Below, piece by piece: positions 22,641-34,790 of a DNA stretch of 64,000 bases. A model generated the notes under the pieces. It worked only from the letters and a program-made list of their open reading frames with translations. It was not told the origin of the DNA and did no database searches. The stretch is taken from contig CP136061.1 in NCBI GenBank assembly GCA_032622095.1, positions 37,327,797-37,391,796 of the forward strand. The letters are read 5' to 3'. A program made the position numbers and the translations under genes. Numbering within the stretch: position 1 is the stretch's first letter; every line of letters starts with the position of its first letter. Source of the stretch: Siphonodentalium dalli (taxonomy: Eukaryota; Mollusca; Scaphopoda; Gadilida; Siphonodentaliidae).

Positions 22641-24360
22641 TACCCCTTGTTTTTACTTTTTACGCAACGAGTTATCAAACATTGGAACAATTTACCGGAC
22701 TTTATTGTTGGAGTTGAATATCAAGACCAATTAAAAAAATTAATCGATCCTTTCCTTTATAGCATGAAATATGACTGTGATTCCGCAAATTGAAAACAAA
22801 ATCCATTTTGTGACATGAAAACTAAGTAACCTGTGATCGGATGTTGGGACTAAAGGTCAATGGACTTGTTCCGAAATAGATTGATATTGATTCGTTCTTC
22901 ACAGAATGGCAATACCTGCCGAAAATTCAGCCCAAACAGCATGTTATATTCCTAATAGAAAACTATATCCATATTCCAGTAGCTTAATACGAGCCTGGTC
23001 CTGGAAAAAGCTTCAAAATCATGTTTGGTGACCAATATTTCCGCATTTATGCCAATACCACTGACTGAAAAGGTGCCCTTTTATGAAAGTTGTGACCCTT
23101 AATTGTCCTTGGATTCTTGGTCACACTCGCATCATGTTTTCGCACTCATCCCTGACTCAAATTCATTCATTTGTTGCATATATTCTGTTGTCGGGAGATG
23201 GTCCCATAAATACAGCCGGTTTTAGTGTACAGTCCCCCTTTAAATAGATATCTTGCAGGAGAAGGTTAATATACCAGAGAGTCGTCGGGTGCTCGTCAAC
23301 TCGAGCGATGCGCACTCTCTCCAGGATGTTTATCATAACTTTTGTATCATCGGGAAAATATCTTAGTCATAATCTAAAATTAATTCCCATCTTTATATGC
23401 TTAATTTCAATAATATGAATTATACTCTTATTCTTCTTGCAGTATTGTAAATACATTCTCTTCTAATGTAGTAATAATGACCCCGCAATTATAACAAAAC
23501 TCCGAGGTTGCGTCCTACAAAGTACTAATTACCGGCCCGGGACCCGGACCAGTATCGTATTGTTACCATCCGTTTCATCGACAGCAAAAACGAGAATTTA
23601 CATTGTTCCTTCGTAGCTATTGACTTCCGCTCACATGGCTCTTTACAAATAAATAACGAAGTGATGAGAATTAGTAGAAAAAACGTAACAATGAGTGCAT
23701 TACAGGGAGCCTTTGTAATCAATTGAATGGTATTAAAATCTGATTACAATATATGGAGACAAGCTACGAAAACGTAAACAAATTTGGCGCAAACACGATA
23801 GCTGAGCTGGAGACACTGACGTCACCAGATCCGCGAATTTAAATTTTTGAAAACCGTTATGACCTTTTCAGTCTGGTGATGGTCGGGTGGTCAGAGGTCA
23901 CGCTGTGTGGTTATGAATTTGTGTGTGTGGGTTGACTGATAGGCGAGGTAGCGTGTCCCACCTACCCTCTGAGTAATGAATGGTGACGCACCGAAAATGA
24001 CCGAACAATGTACCCGACAGGTGCATTACGATGTTATTGCTTTTTTTTAAATAGAGGAAGAAAAAGACAAATAGCATAATCGGTGTTCTGAGTATTGAAA
24101 GATCTTAAATTCGCCCAGACCATGCAAGCATGACTAATGGCCCCGGGTGCCATTTTGAACGTTCTCAATTCATTTTTCAATTTTTATATTAATTGCGTCC
24201 ACTTCTCTGTGTAACTGTGGGTAGACATTATAAATATATATCCGAACATGTATTGTCAATAAAAGTTTGAATTAAAAATGTAGATCAAATGTGAAAACAC
24301 ACACAAATAAGGATCCACAAAATAAAAAAAATGAGAATATCCATTCCATTCACTTTTAGA
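22641..24360. other. no recognised feature
   Basis: No supported gene. GTGTACAGTCCCCCTTTAAA near 23227 is a decayed relative of the P-family end (GTACAGTACCCCTTTAA), but no partner end was found. Frames are short and unremarkable. Confidence 0.45.
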
Positions 24361-24370
24361 TGGACATGCA

Positions 24371-24440
24371 TGTAGATGCAAATCCATCTAAGCTATTTCA
24401 ATCATAGATGTAGATGCAAATCCATCTAAGCTATTTCAAT
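24371..24440. repeat. 38-bp-period tandem duplication
   Basis: TGTAGATGCAAATCCATCTA plus AGCTATTTCAAT occurs at 24371-24402 and 24409-24440 without change. Confidence 0.85.
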
Positions 24441-26006
24441 TGATGCTTTGGTAACTATTTCAAATGCTCATCTGGCTAATTTGAATATATTTGGTTTACT
24501 ATGTCATAAAAAAAGGATATTCAGTTTTTCAAAACTCGGATTACTTTGGAAGTATTTTTGGAAATATGTCCTTCGCAAATACGAGGTTAAAACATAAATT
24601 TGTTGCATATTTATAATTATTTATCGTGAATATATTTTATGCTCATTAGTGTCTCTATCGTTTTGGACTTCTCCACTGAGTTCTAGATATCCAAAATTCG
24701 AAACGCATATACCGAGAAACATGTGAAAACTAGAATCACCAACCGACCCCTATATAAGTGTCAGTGAACAAAATATGTACATTGTACTTAAATTAGCAAC
24801 TTAATTGGTTTATCCTACAGACGACCTCTGTAACTATAGCTATATGGAATTAATTTAAGATACATATCAAAGACATAGTATGTACTTGTTTCGGTGCGTG
24901 ACACTGATAAGTTAGTATTCAGGTGCTATGCCAACTGGAGGAATGTAGCATTCTACTAACATCACCGAAAATCTGAAGCAAATCGACCGTACCAGAAAAC
25001 ATTGTCTGAACTGCGCTAAATTGTAAATATTTACTACTCGAATCTGGATGCTTCTATCGGCGATAAACTAACGAAAACGATTTCGCCATCGACAGTCACT
25101 GCATTTAATTACTATATAAGAATGACGGTGTGTGTTGTCAATTTAGATATAATATTTGTAAAAATAACTACTTTGAACAAGATTATTCTCCATTTCTATT
25201 TGATCACACAAGCGGAGTGTTTCACATCACTTTAAGATACATGCATTGATGGTGCATACGATGGCTATTGGTATACCCAAAACAAAACCCACCACTTTAA
25301 AACAGAACCGGATTGTCCAGTACAACAACTGGGCAAGTAACCTGCTCAGTTCACGAATTGGGCAAATTATTATCCAGTTCACGAACTTACAAACTACTCC
25401 GGATTTAAACATTCATAATCACAGATGTCACGATATTGACTGAGAACCCCATCGCATTTGTTATGATGAATATTTTAATTACGCTCAGCTAAATTAATCT
25501 TACTTAACATGGAGCTACAATGAGGTCGATATCTCAAAACCCACACTTCAAAATGTATTGTTAATAGAGACTATTATAGAGAACTATTGAACCAGACATG
25601 AAGTAGAAAGCGAATCTTGTGGGATAATAACTCAAAAACCTGTTGAGAGGCACGCGAGTAACAATAATCACCAATGCTCATATTGTAATTGACCAGAGGA
25701 GAACAATTTTATTGTAGAAATCCACGCCTGTTAAGATGATGTTCGTAAACTCGAACTTTTAATTAGGGACAATGTTTTCTTGTAAATCCTGAAGTCCCCA
25801 AACATGTCAGCGTCTTGATTTATTGTTCATGCACTATGAAGTTATAGTGTGGTTGTATAAAACTGCCATTGAAACACCTCAATCTTTGCATGTTATGTTT
25901 CTGTCCATTTGTTTTATCAATAGGAGACTCTTCCTCGTTTAATAATAGGGTCATCATCTTTGGGGCGCGGTCCGTGGGAACGTTGTTGTGGCTCTATAAC
26001 GTTTAA
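24441..26006. other. no recognised feature
   Basis: AT-rich. The overlapping antisense frames at 25227-25443 are each other's shadows and show no domain. No repeat ends were identified. Confidence 0.45.
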
Positions 26007-26010
26007 TTAA

Positions 26011-26568
26011 AGATACGGGCGGCGTTGGTGGTGGGTATGCTGTTGAAATATTCACCTCCGTCAAAAACTGTCATAAACAGAAAGAATAGTAAAATATAGA
26101 CAGACTGTGTTCTTATACCAATCAGAAATAGGGCATAAACAGTATGTTGTCATTTTTTTCCTTTGTTATGTAAACAAAAGCAAAAACCGTTACTTTACCT
26201 GGCTTTTGTTTAGATCCGGATATGGTAAACATAAAGAGCGTTATTTGTTTCTGTTTTCCTGATATGGAAATAAGAAAGAGCGTTTATATCATTTGTGTGT
26301 GGTTAACCATCGACGTATATTGTATATTAAATATAGATCGATGGGTTAACCAATAGAATTGCACTGTGTTATGTAAACAGAAGCAAAACTTCTGTAACAC
26401 GAGCAGGTTCTTGTTTACGTACACCGTCGTACGTCTTGACGCCAATATACTATTTACGCGCTGATTATGTTTGGCATATGAACAAAACTATATATATATT
26501 AATATTCCTTCTGTTGATGGCGATTTGAACAAATATGAATATTTCTGCAACGAACGCCGCCCGCGCCT
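26011..26568. mobile_element. TTAA-flanked MITE, family M copy 1 (diverged)
   Basis: It starts AGATACGGGCGGCGTTGGTG and ends CGCCGCCCGCGCCT, flanked by TTAA (26007-26010 and 26569-26572). It is about 558 bp and is related to the copies at 33.1, 39.9 and 40.8 kb through AAACAGAAAGAA, TATGTAAACAAAAGC, TGGTAAACATAAAGAGCGTT and ACAAATATGAATATTT. The insert ACCATCGACGTATATTG... is specific to this copy. No protein is encoded. Confidence 0.75.
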
Positions 26569-26572
26569 TTAA

Positions 26573-27093
26573 AGATCCATGTTCCGATTTAAAAAAAAAA
26601 ACATGCAACGAATGACCCCACGTAGTGAGTAACAAATTGTCCAAATCTAAGATTCCTTAATGAACAATGCATCCATTTGTGTAATGAACAATTACAAAAC
26701 ATGCAGACCACCTATCGTTTATGACTATACGGGAAGAATGTGTGATTTTAATGAAAGTTTGAGCTCCCAATTTGATTCAATCGAATAGTAAACATCAGGT
26801 CGCAATTCGGTCAGCTTCCGGTGGGTGCACAGTTAACAATTTAAGAGTGGGCATGCGCCTTGCCAACTGATAACCCATGTAGACATGCATGCTATAGGGT
26901 GTCAGAAGTGCTTCTATTCCAGGAACACCAACTGACGTGAACTCGATTTCAGCCGTTTTGTTTACCAAATGTTGGACCATATATATATAGCGTTGCTTTT
27001 AATTTTCAGAATATCGCACCAAACCAACCTTCCAGGTTTTGGTTATGACGAAAGTCAAAAACAAACTTAAGCTTTATTCCTGTTCGTGTAAAG
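26573..27093. other. no recognised feature
   Basis: No gene or repeat was supported. The minus-strand frame at 26795-26980 has no recognisable motif. Confidence 0.4.
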
Positions 27094-27406
27094 CACTTAC
27101 ATGCAAGCTCCACGCAGAGTTCAGTCCCCTACACAGGACTTATACCGATGCCCGCACCTACTCGCAGTGTGAAGAAATGTCGCATTTATTATTTATTTGA
27201 GATTTTTGTAGGTTACAATTCATTCTGCATTATTCTGAGCAACTGAACTGTCCATATTCATTTGAAAATGGTCTAGAGCAAGCCAGAAGGTAGCTGGCAA
27301 AACATTTAAAAATTGTTAGATTTAATTAAGAAAATACACATGCCGGCAGCGTTCAGACATCGCTTAGCGAGGGGACTGAACTCTGTTTTGCAGCTTGACT
27401 TACATG
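27094..27406. repeat. inverted repeat with AGAGTTCAGTCCCCT arms
   Basis: The left arm (about 27094-27130) reads CACTTACATGCAAGCT...CAGAGTTCAGTCCCCT. The right arm (about 27370-27406) reads AGGGGACTGAACTCTG...AGCTTGACTTACATG in reverse complement. The arms are about 35 bp around a spacer of about 240 bp. It could be a small terminal-inverted-repeat element; no target duplication was found. Confidence 0.5.
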
Positions 27407-27474
27407 TATAGCCTATGGTTGAGGTTGTATTGTATATACGACTATCTTACAACCCAACTATATATATGGCTTAA

Positions 27475-27866
27475 CCCTTTACCCAACAGAACGGCCCTGT
27501 GCCAATGCATTCTCTTATATATGCGAGTCGACCATAGGTCGCCTCGCATATATAAGATAATGCATTGGCTTAACACATTAAAAATTATAAAATTGTTAAA
27601 GAATGTAAGAAAAAATAGTAAAAAGTGTTAAAAAAAGAATTTGTTTAGGCCAATGCATTCTCTTATATATGCGAGGCGACCTATGGTCGACTCGCATATA
27701 TAAGAGAATGCATTGGCACAGGGCATAACTGTAACTATCACAGTGTGGTCAAGGAGCCGGTTCCAATGATATCCATATTTGTATGGTTCTATTGAGACAG
27801 ACCGAAGATATTTTAGGCTGTTGAAGCTTTATTTGGCCGGTTTTGGCCGGTTTGTTGGGTAAAGGG
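27475..27866 (+). mobile_element. TTAA-flanked hairpin MITE, H1
   Basis: The terminal inverted repeats CCCTTTACCCAACA and TGTTGGGTAAAGGG lie between TTAA tetranucleotides (27471-27474 and 27867-27870). TTAACCCTTT ends are like those of many piggyBac transposons. Inside are two 69-bp hairpins (27501-27569 and 27649-27717) that are reverse complements of each other. They are followed by a unique stem of about 150 bp (GTAACTATCACAGTGTGGTC through TTTATTTGGCCGG). No protein is encoded. Confidence 0.85.
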
Positions 27867-28029
27867 TTAAAGCCACATGGCGATCTGCGTTCTAAAATAC
27901 ACCTAATAATATTCGCTTTTGAATGTGTCCTGGTATCGAAATCGGTTGAAATAAATGTTAAATAAAATATATCACTCCTAATACGGTTATGCCATTTGTA
28001 TTCACACTTATATTCAACACCTTTATACT

Positions 28030-30600
28030 TATAAATCTCGATGTAAAGTTTGGCTGCAGTGTTAATGACATATCCATGTTTGCTGTTCTTATCAATATAA
28101 TTCAATTATACTAAGGGATAAATCTAGAGAGGGTTTATGAAGATATGCATTAGTAAGACTGATGAGGCCGGATAATCTTTTAATTGAAGAGGGATAGTTT
28201 ATTAATACTCGTCGGTGTGTTGTCGGCATCTCTGATCACAGATTCTAAGGAGAAACGTCCAGCTCTTCATTCCCTTGTTGTCTAACTTGTCGATAAGCTG
28301 TGGTGGATGATCCTTAACTGTTAGTGCATACAAAGGGAACAAACGCTCGCCGCTCAAGAGGTTAAGTCAAAAATATATCATTTGAATCATGCAGGCAAAC
28401 AGAAAAAACCCAAACAGATGGGATGTAACAGTCCGTACATGTAAATCGGCGTCCCTGGTCAAATATCCTATAGAGCTTCGACCAGCTCTCCATATATCTA
28501 ATGACGGTGATTAACATTCCCATGTTATTTAACTTTTCGATAAGCGGTGGTGGATGATCATTAAAGATGGATTATGTCTTTAAATAACAAATTTGAAATA
28601 GTTGCGTGGGTATAAAATAATAAATATGAACTGAAGACCCCTGTCCGGAAAGGCTTCTATCAATTAATATTGATTCTATTTCGAATATTTTATTGGAACC
28701 GTTTATTTGTCTATTTTTAGAACGGACCATTCCGGTGATACCATATAGCGATACACTGTATAGAGCATTAGGCTGTTCCTATGGCTACGCACCGAACGTC
28801 AAAAGTTCCAGATTGATTCGTTGTATTGTTTTATTCCATAGTTATAACCGATAATGAGTATAATTAACTTTTATTTGCGACAAAATAATGGTCTCTGTTA
28901 ACAGTAACCATTTTTATTCGTTAGCTAAACAACCACACCTTTTTAGACCAGAAATTATTCGAAATAAAATTAATATTAATCGATAGAAGCATTTCCGGAC
29001 AGGAGTCTTCGATTCAGATCTAATATTTTATACCCCGGTAACTATATAATACATGTTTACAAAGAGATAATCCACCTTTAACTGTTAGTGTCTACAAAGG
29101 GGACAAACGCTTTGCCGCCCGAGAAGTTAAGTAAAAAAGTAGATGATCTGAATCATGCAGACAAACAGAAAAATACCCAAACAGATGCATGTCTGTACAA
29201 TACGTATATGTAAATTACAGATAAAATGTACAGGGGTGCAGCTCAATTGTCTACAAATATCATACATCTCTGGACAAAAAAGTGTGATGCTCATTTCCGT
29301 GCGTGTTTGTCTTTCAATTCAAAGAACATTTAATTCTCGCTTACTTCTATAAACACTTCCCAAACTATAGTAGTTGGTAACAAGATATCACTTATCAGAT
29401 GTACGAGGCACTGACATTTCTTGTTGTTTTTTTAAAAATATAAATATATTGTAACACTAAGTTGGGCCACAGTATCAATGATATTTCCATGTTTATTGTT
29501 CTGATCATTATAAACAATGAAACTAAGAGATATATTCATGTAGAGATGGTTTATGAAGCTATGTATATACGAGTAAGACTTTAGCCACTGATGGGACGGT
29601 TAATCTTTTAATTGAAGATGGATCGTGTATTAATACTCATCGGTGTGGTGTCGGCATCCCTGATCACATATCATATAGAGATGCGACCAGCTCTTCATAT
29701 ATCTTGACGATGATTAACATTTCCATGTTGTTTAACTTGTCGATAAGCTGCGGTGGATGATACTTAACTGTTAGTGTCTACAAAGGGAACAAACGCTTTG
29801 CCGCCCGAGAAGTTAAGTCAAAAATATATGATCTGAATCATGCAGACAAACAGAAAAAACCCAAACAGATGCATGTCTGTACAGTACGTACATGTAAATT
29901 ACAGATAAAAATGTACAGGGGTGCAGCTCTCAACTGGCTACAAATGTCATACACATCTCTGGACAAAAATGTTTGACGCTCATTTTCCTGCCTGTTTGTT
30001 TTTCAAGTCCAAGAACATTAAATTCCTTGAAACGTATGTCCATCCTACTTCTAACCTCTTCCCAAACTAGTACATATGAAATTGTTGGTAGCAAGATATA
30101 AATTATCAGATTGTACGAGGCACTCATCATTATTGGTGTTTTATGGGCTTTAAAAAAAAAATATATATATATTTTAACTAAGTTGGGTTGCAGTGTCAAT
30201 GACATTTACCTATTTGTTGTTCTTTGTTGTTCTTATAATAATAATTCAATAAAACTTACGGATAAATGTGAAGAGGGTTTATGAAGATCTGCACTAATAA
30301 GTATTGAGCTACTAATCTTTTAATTGAAGATGGATAGTTTATTAATACTCGTCGGTGTGGTGTCGGCATCCCTGATCACAGATCCTAAGGAGAGGGACCA
30401 GCTCTTCATATCTCATTACAGTGATTAGCATTCCCAAGTTGTTTAACTTGTCGATAAACTGTGGGTGGATGATACTTAAATGTTAGTGCCCTACAAAGGG
30501 AACAAACGCTTTGCCGCCCAAGAGGTTAAGTCCAAAATATATGATCTGAACCAGACGGACAAATAGAAATAAACCCCCCAAAACAGATGGCATGTGGAGA
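28030..30600. repeat. tandem array, period about 0.7 kb, broken by element N
   Basis: Landmarks recur three to four times: TTTTAATTGAAGA...ATAGTTTATTAATACTCGTC (about 28176, 29607, 30316), ACTTGTCGATAAGCTG, AACAAACGCTTTGCCGCCC and CAGACAAACAGAAAAA. The 28030-28130 stretch is the tail of an earlier partial unit, and the last unit stops near 30600. Copies differ by many substitutions and small gaps, so the array is old. Its best use is as an empty-site record for the insertion at 28565. Confidence 0.8.
28565..29077. mobile_element. TTAA-flanked MITE, family N
   Basis: The terminal inverted repeats are about 125 bp, starting AGATGGATTATGTCTTT and ending in the complement of AGGTGGATTATCTCTTT; total 513 bp. 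TTAA lies at 28561-28564 and 29078-29081. The same array position in sister units reads GATGATCCTTAACTGTTAG (28310) and GATGATACTTAACTGTTAG (29757), which are clean empty sites with one TTAA. That supports precise TTAA insertion, as for piggyBac-type transposons. No protein is encoded. Confidence 0.88.
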
Positions 30601-30639
30601 TCCATTATTGATAACAAAAACTATAAGTCTATGAAGAAA

Positions 30640-30990
30640 CCAAAATAATCGAGAAATTCTAATTCAACAAGGGCAAAATTCTCTGGTAAAATAAGTAGAC
30701 CGAACCCATTTTAAATGTAATACGTGACCTGTATTTTCATGTATGAAATTCATATACCAGATTTGATAACAATTGGTAACTAAAACTAATAAAACTAAAT
30801 TTATCGTCCGAAAACCAGACTAATCAACGACAAGGTCCATAACGCCGGTATAAGTGGGCGGACCTCACCCATATTCGAACCTGATCTGCATTTTCATGTG
30901 ACCAATCCATATACCAAATTTGAATACAATCGAATAACTACAACTAACGTGTATCCCCCGTAGACAATCTGGGACGGACGGCTCTACTTA
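30640..30990. repeat. pearl-like fragment with two diverged monomers
   Basis: Two related blocks carry TCTGGTAAAATAAGTAGACC and GCCGGTATAAGTGGGCGGAC, each followed by CTGTATTTTCATGT or CTGCATTTTCATGT, CATATACCA and TTTGA-ACAAT. They end GTATCCCCCGTAGACAATCT and GGGACGGACGGCTC. This matches the style of the pearl-like family without a long array. Confidence 0.5.
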
Positions 30991-32416
30991 TACAACGATA
31001 CACGTGTGGTTTTTAATAAACAAGGACACACGGCTTCGTGTCCGTTATATTTTGCGCCATGTCAAAATGTTTCAAATATTATTTCCAAATAAATTCTCAC
31101 GGTAGAACCTACTTCAGTTGTGTCGCTACACGCCACTAACAGGTGTTCAGTTCCCCCAGACAAAAATATTCAAACTAGCAACAACCGTTAAGAAAAAAAC
31201 TTCTACCGTTATTTCAAAAAAGTACAGGTGATAACTCAATCGAGCTTTTGTCCGAGGATATAGTTTAACGGTCCCGTGCAAGGTGCACTCCATTTGTCCG
31301 GTCCATCGGAATCCAGGGCGACTCGCACCTGATATTGTTTTCACGGACCGGTGGTCTGCCTTTGGGGCATTGTTGCACTCGAGAGCCTGGCCAGCACGAT
31401 AATTCATATCGATGAATAGAGGACCGTTAAACTGCATCACCTGTCATCTTAACTGTAACTAATATTTTCAAATGAGCACTGGAATGGCCCCGTCACGCCC
31501 CGTGTTCAAATTTCACAAAAGGCTTACAGCAAATATAATTATCACTTGTTCTCACTAAAGACATTTTATCATCAATGAGTATGAAATGTCGCAATTTTAT
31601 TAATGTATGAATCTTATTACACGTACTATATACGTATATGACTAAGTTAATGCATGCATGCAATTATAAACGAGGTGGTGTTCACCTGTTTCGACAGCGG
31701 TCGACAATTGTTGAATGGTATTTACACCCCCCCCCCCCCAAGCATAAAAGCACACTCCCGAATATATATTTTTTGGAAGTGAACATTTGGGATTGATCCG
31801 TATACCGGGAGAGAACCGATGCCCGTTTTGGCTAGCTCGCATTGGGATAATGGTGTCCGCGACACAGACCTTGCGGGTTGTTATATGCCACCAGAGTGAT
31901 TCAATGAACTTTAGCAAAGTCATAGAAAATTATTCAATGGATGCGGCCAACATTTCGCACAAAGTGACACGATTCGAACGCTCTTTATTATTTACCATAT
32001 CAAGAAGAAACTAATATAACGCTCTTCATTATGTCACATCGGTCTTGGCTTATACTGTTCCATATACACCTGTGTTGATCCGGGATGATCGACACAAAAC
32101 GCGACCAATTTCTATGTTTAAATTGAGGCGTGAAGGAACAAAACTTTGTATCCGATTATACCGATGTCTTATTTTCTTTGAATAATTAAAAAAAAACACG
32201 AGTATATATGACACATTCTCCGCAGATAAAGCGCAATTTAGTGCCATTTTTATAGCATAAATGTGTATATTCAACTTGATATCTCTTGTACCTACAGTAT
32301 GTACGTGTACACCAACGGAAGTGGCTCATTCGAACATCTAAATTATGTCCACATACATTGTAAGTTGCACGGAAGAATGGATAATTACGATTATAAGTAT
32401 AAGCAAATCCATTGCC
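30991..32416. other. no supported gene; weak exon candidate and paired GAGCG motif
   Basis: A perfect small hairpin, GGACACACG-GCTT-CGTGTCC, lies at about 31023. A GC-richer stretch at 31265-31430 is bounded by GTTTAACGGTCC and GGACCGTTAAAC and holds a 97-codon minus-strand frame (31147-31440) with no recognised domain. ACGCTCTTTATTATTTACCA and AACGCTCTTCATT (31978-32030) are the reverse of the recurrent paired motif. A poly-C run lies near 31727. Confidence 0.4.
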
Positions 32417-32420
32417 TTAA

Positions 32421-33064
32421 AGGGGTACTGTACACAAAGATAGGCGATTTTTTGTATTTACTCCCATTGAAATAACTTTCAAGTTAGATTGTGTTCGTGT
32501 TATATGAGTTTCGTATAAACCTAATTTAGCGAAGAAAATATTGATCTTGGAAACAAAAATATTACGATTTCAAACTACGCGCCATGTTTTTGACCTTCAC
32601 CGGAGAAGACGCAGGTCGCATGAAGAAGCGGAAGTTCATTGCTCACAGCTTCGATTGATGCATTCAACCTCTTCCATCGAACAATCTCACTCCCTATAAA
32701 ATACTTGACGCTTTATGACTCTTGTTTCTTTCTCCTTTTTTCCGAATCGCTTATAACGGGCCTTCTTTTGCAGGTAACATGTTTTGTTTGCAACTCAATA
32801 ATGTTCGCGAACGGCCGTCGATAAAAGACACGCAACATATGCGATTTCAAGAACGGTAACTCGTAATGGCATAATTCTCCATTTTATGACTCCAGGCATA
32901 AATGAATTTATATTAAATAATTCAATTTTACTTTTACGATAGCCTGTTAACCGGAACGTTTTCAGTAGACATCGTCGACTCAAATTAGTTATTTTATAAT
33001 ATAATATTCATATTAGATCGCTATTGTCACCGGGAATTTATTGAAATTGGGGTACAGTACCCCT
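32421..33064. mobile_element. TTAA-flanked MITE, family P copy 2
   Basis: It starts AGGGGTACTGTAC and ends GTACAGTACCCCT, flanked by TTAA (32417-32420 and 33065-33068); 644 bp. The ends match P1 at 10443, but the interior is strongly diverged. The right TTAA is also the left TTAA of M2, so the two elements abut. Confidence 0.8.
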
Positions 33065-33068
33065 TTAA

Positions 33069-33569
33069 AGACACGGTTGGCCTTGGCGGTGTGTATCCTG
33101 TGAAAATATCTCCACCCGTCAAAAACCGCCACAAACAGAAAGAACATCAAAATGTAGATAGACTTTGTCCGTGTACAAATAAGAAATATCGCATAAACAG
33201 TATATGTTATGGTCATATGTTTGACCATTGTTATGTAAACAAAAGCATAAAAAGTTACTTTTCTGGTGTTTGTTTATATTATGATGGTAAACATAAAGAG
33301 CGTTCTTTGTTGGTGAATACCTGATATGGAACTAATAAAGAGCGTTTATGCAATTTGTGTGTGATTAGCCAGTACCATCGTGCTGTCTTCTGTAACACAT
33401 GCAACCAGACTCTTGCTTATGTAAAATATAGTAGGTCTTTATGATAACATGTTGTTTACGCGATGGTCATGGTATATATGAACGGAACTGTATGCGTTTT
33501 AATGTTTTTTTTGTTTACGGTGTTTGGAACAAATATGAATATTTTCGACAATTAAGGCCGCGCGTGCCT
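33069..33569 (+). mobile_element. TTAA-flanked MITE, family M copy 2
   Basis: It starts AGACACGGTTGGCCTTGGCG and ends GGCCGCGCGTGCCT, between TTAA at 33065-33068 and 33570-33573; 501 bp. It is close to M3 and M4. Internal landmarks are AACCGCCACAAACAGAAAGA, GTCCGTGTACAAATAAG and the paired motif GGTAAACATAAAGAGCGTTC / ATGGAACTAATAAAGAGCGT. No protein is encoded. Confidence 0.85.
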
Positions 33570-33573
33570 TTAA

Positions 33574-34510
33574 TACAGCCATGATATAGATGTCCACCCG
33601 TGTTCAATTTGTAGCTAGTACTGGAGTGAATAACCGCTCTTTATGTTTTGCCATATTTGGAATTGAGTATCAACAAGAGCTCTTTATTATTCCATGCTGA
33701 AGATAAATTAGAAACAGACTGTTCTAAATTCTATGAATAACTTAATAAGTCTTTCCTCTGACACATGAACTCCGTATAGAAGTTTTAAAAGTAATTATCA
33801 TATCGGCCTTCATTTTTTATCCCCCGAACTATATAGACCTGGGTGTAACAAAAGATGATAATTTGAGGCTTCAAATCTCCATGGAGCTTTCACGTGGCAC
33901 ATATAGACTCAAGTGGTCCATCCCCGCCAACCACCCACACGGTGATCTGTTATCGTATAGCACCGATCAAACAGCGTGAGATTTAGTTTCAGATTAGATG
34001 ATAGATGGCAAATGGTGTTCAACAGGGAGCCCTACACGGACGCGCGTTGTTTCTTTTTTCCATTTATTAAGGAAATGCCATCTCAGATATGACGAGAAAT
34101 GGATTTTTTAATCAAATCGTGAAACATGCACTTGAGATTCACAGAACCAACGGAGACCAATGAAGATTAATTGTCAACAATAACATATGAGGAAATATAT
34201 CACTCGACATGCATGAAAGTAGTTGGTGGACAACATATAATTCATGTCGTACATAGAACATTCCAAGGCGTGTCACGACAGCCGATATTTCTACCAGGTT
34301 ATTTTAACAAGACAGTGATAACCCCACTATAGTCTATTCCAAGCCAGGATATTTAAAGATGCACGGTCCAATTTGACACAATCCTCAGCCAATTATCAGC
34401 TTACCAGGCAAATGAAACATTCTCGAAATATTCGTCGTTCGTATATAGTTCAGGCATCGGGGACATCGATCCACAAAATAATACATTAGTACAACGTTGA
34501 AAACGATTAA
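33574..34510. other. no gene; solo paired GAGCG motif
   Basis: ACCGCTCTTTATGTTTTGCC and GAGCTCTTTATTATTCC (33633-33692) are the reverse-strand paired motif seen in family M, but outside an M element. Otherwise nothing was recognised. Confidence 0.45.
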
Positions 34511-34514
34511 TTAA

Positions 34515-34790
34515 CCATTTCATGACGGGCGCTGCGCTGGTGCAGCATTAAATATCATGTTTCAGTGCATTATCTTATATGTATGAGTCTCCCATAGCTA
34601 GGGAGCCTTGGCAAACATAAGAGAATACACTGTCTTACAGGGTTACGGTCAATATTGTTAGGCCAATGTATTCTCTAAAATATTATCTGATATATGCGAG
34701 GCTCGCGATGGGAGACTCGCATATATAAGAGAATACATTGGCACAGTGTTTTCGCAAAATTTCAGGAAACTCCAATCATTGAAGGGTTAT
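34515..34790. mobile_element. diverged hairpin MITE, D2
   Basis: TTAACCATTTCATGACGGGC at 34511 opens the element. Two diverged hairpins follow: 34563-34632 (CAGTGCATTATC...GAATACACTG) and 34662-34742 (GCCAATGTATTCTC...GAGAATACATTGGC). The second carries an insertion of about 13 bp in one arm. The right end, near GAAGGGTTATAA (34781), is only a weak match to the left end. The layout parallels H and F elements, with different shell sequence. Confidence 0.6.

Noticed and set aside
27501-27717. CRISPR-like or attachment-site repeats
   Set aside because: The repeats are palindromic, come as opposed pairs inside transposon ends, and the sequence is eukaryotic in style; there is no spacer series and no cas gene.
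27749-28105. 118-codon minus-strand frame as a gene
   Set aside because: It starts in array sequence and ends in the H1 stem, crossing an element border.
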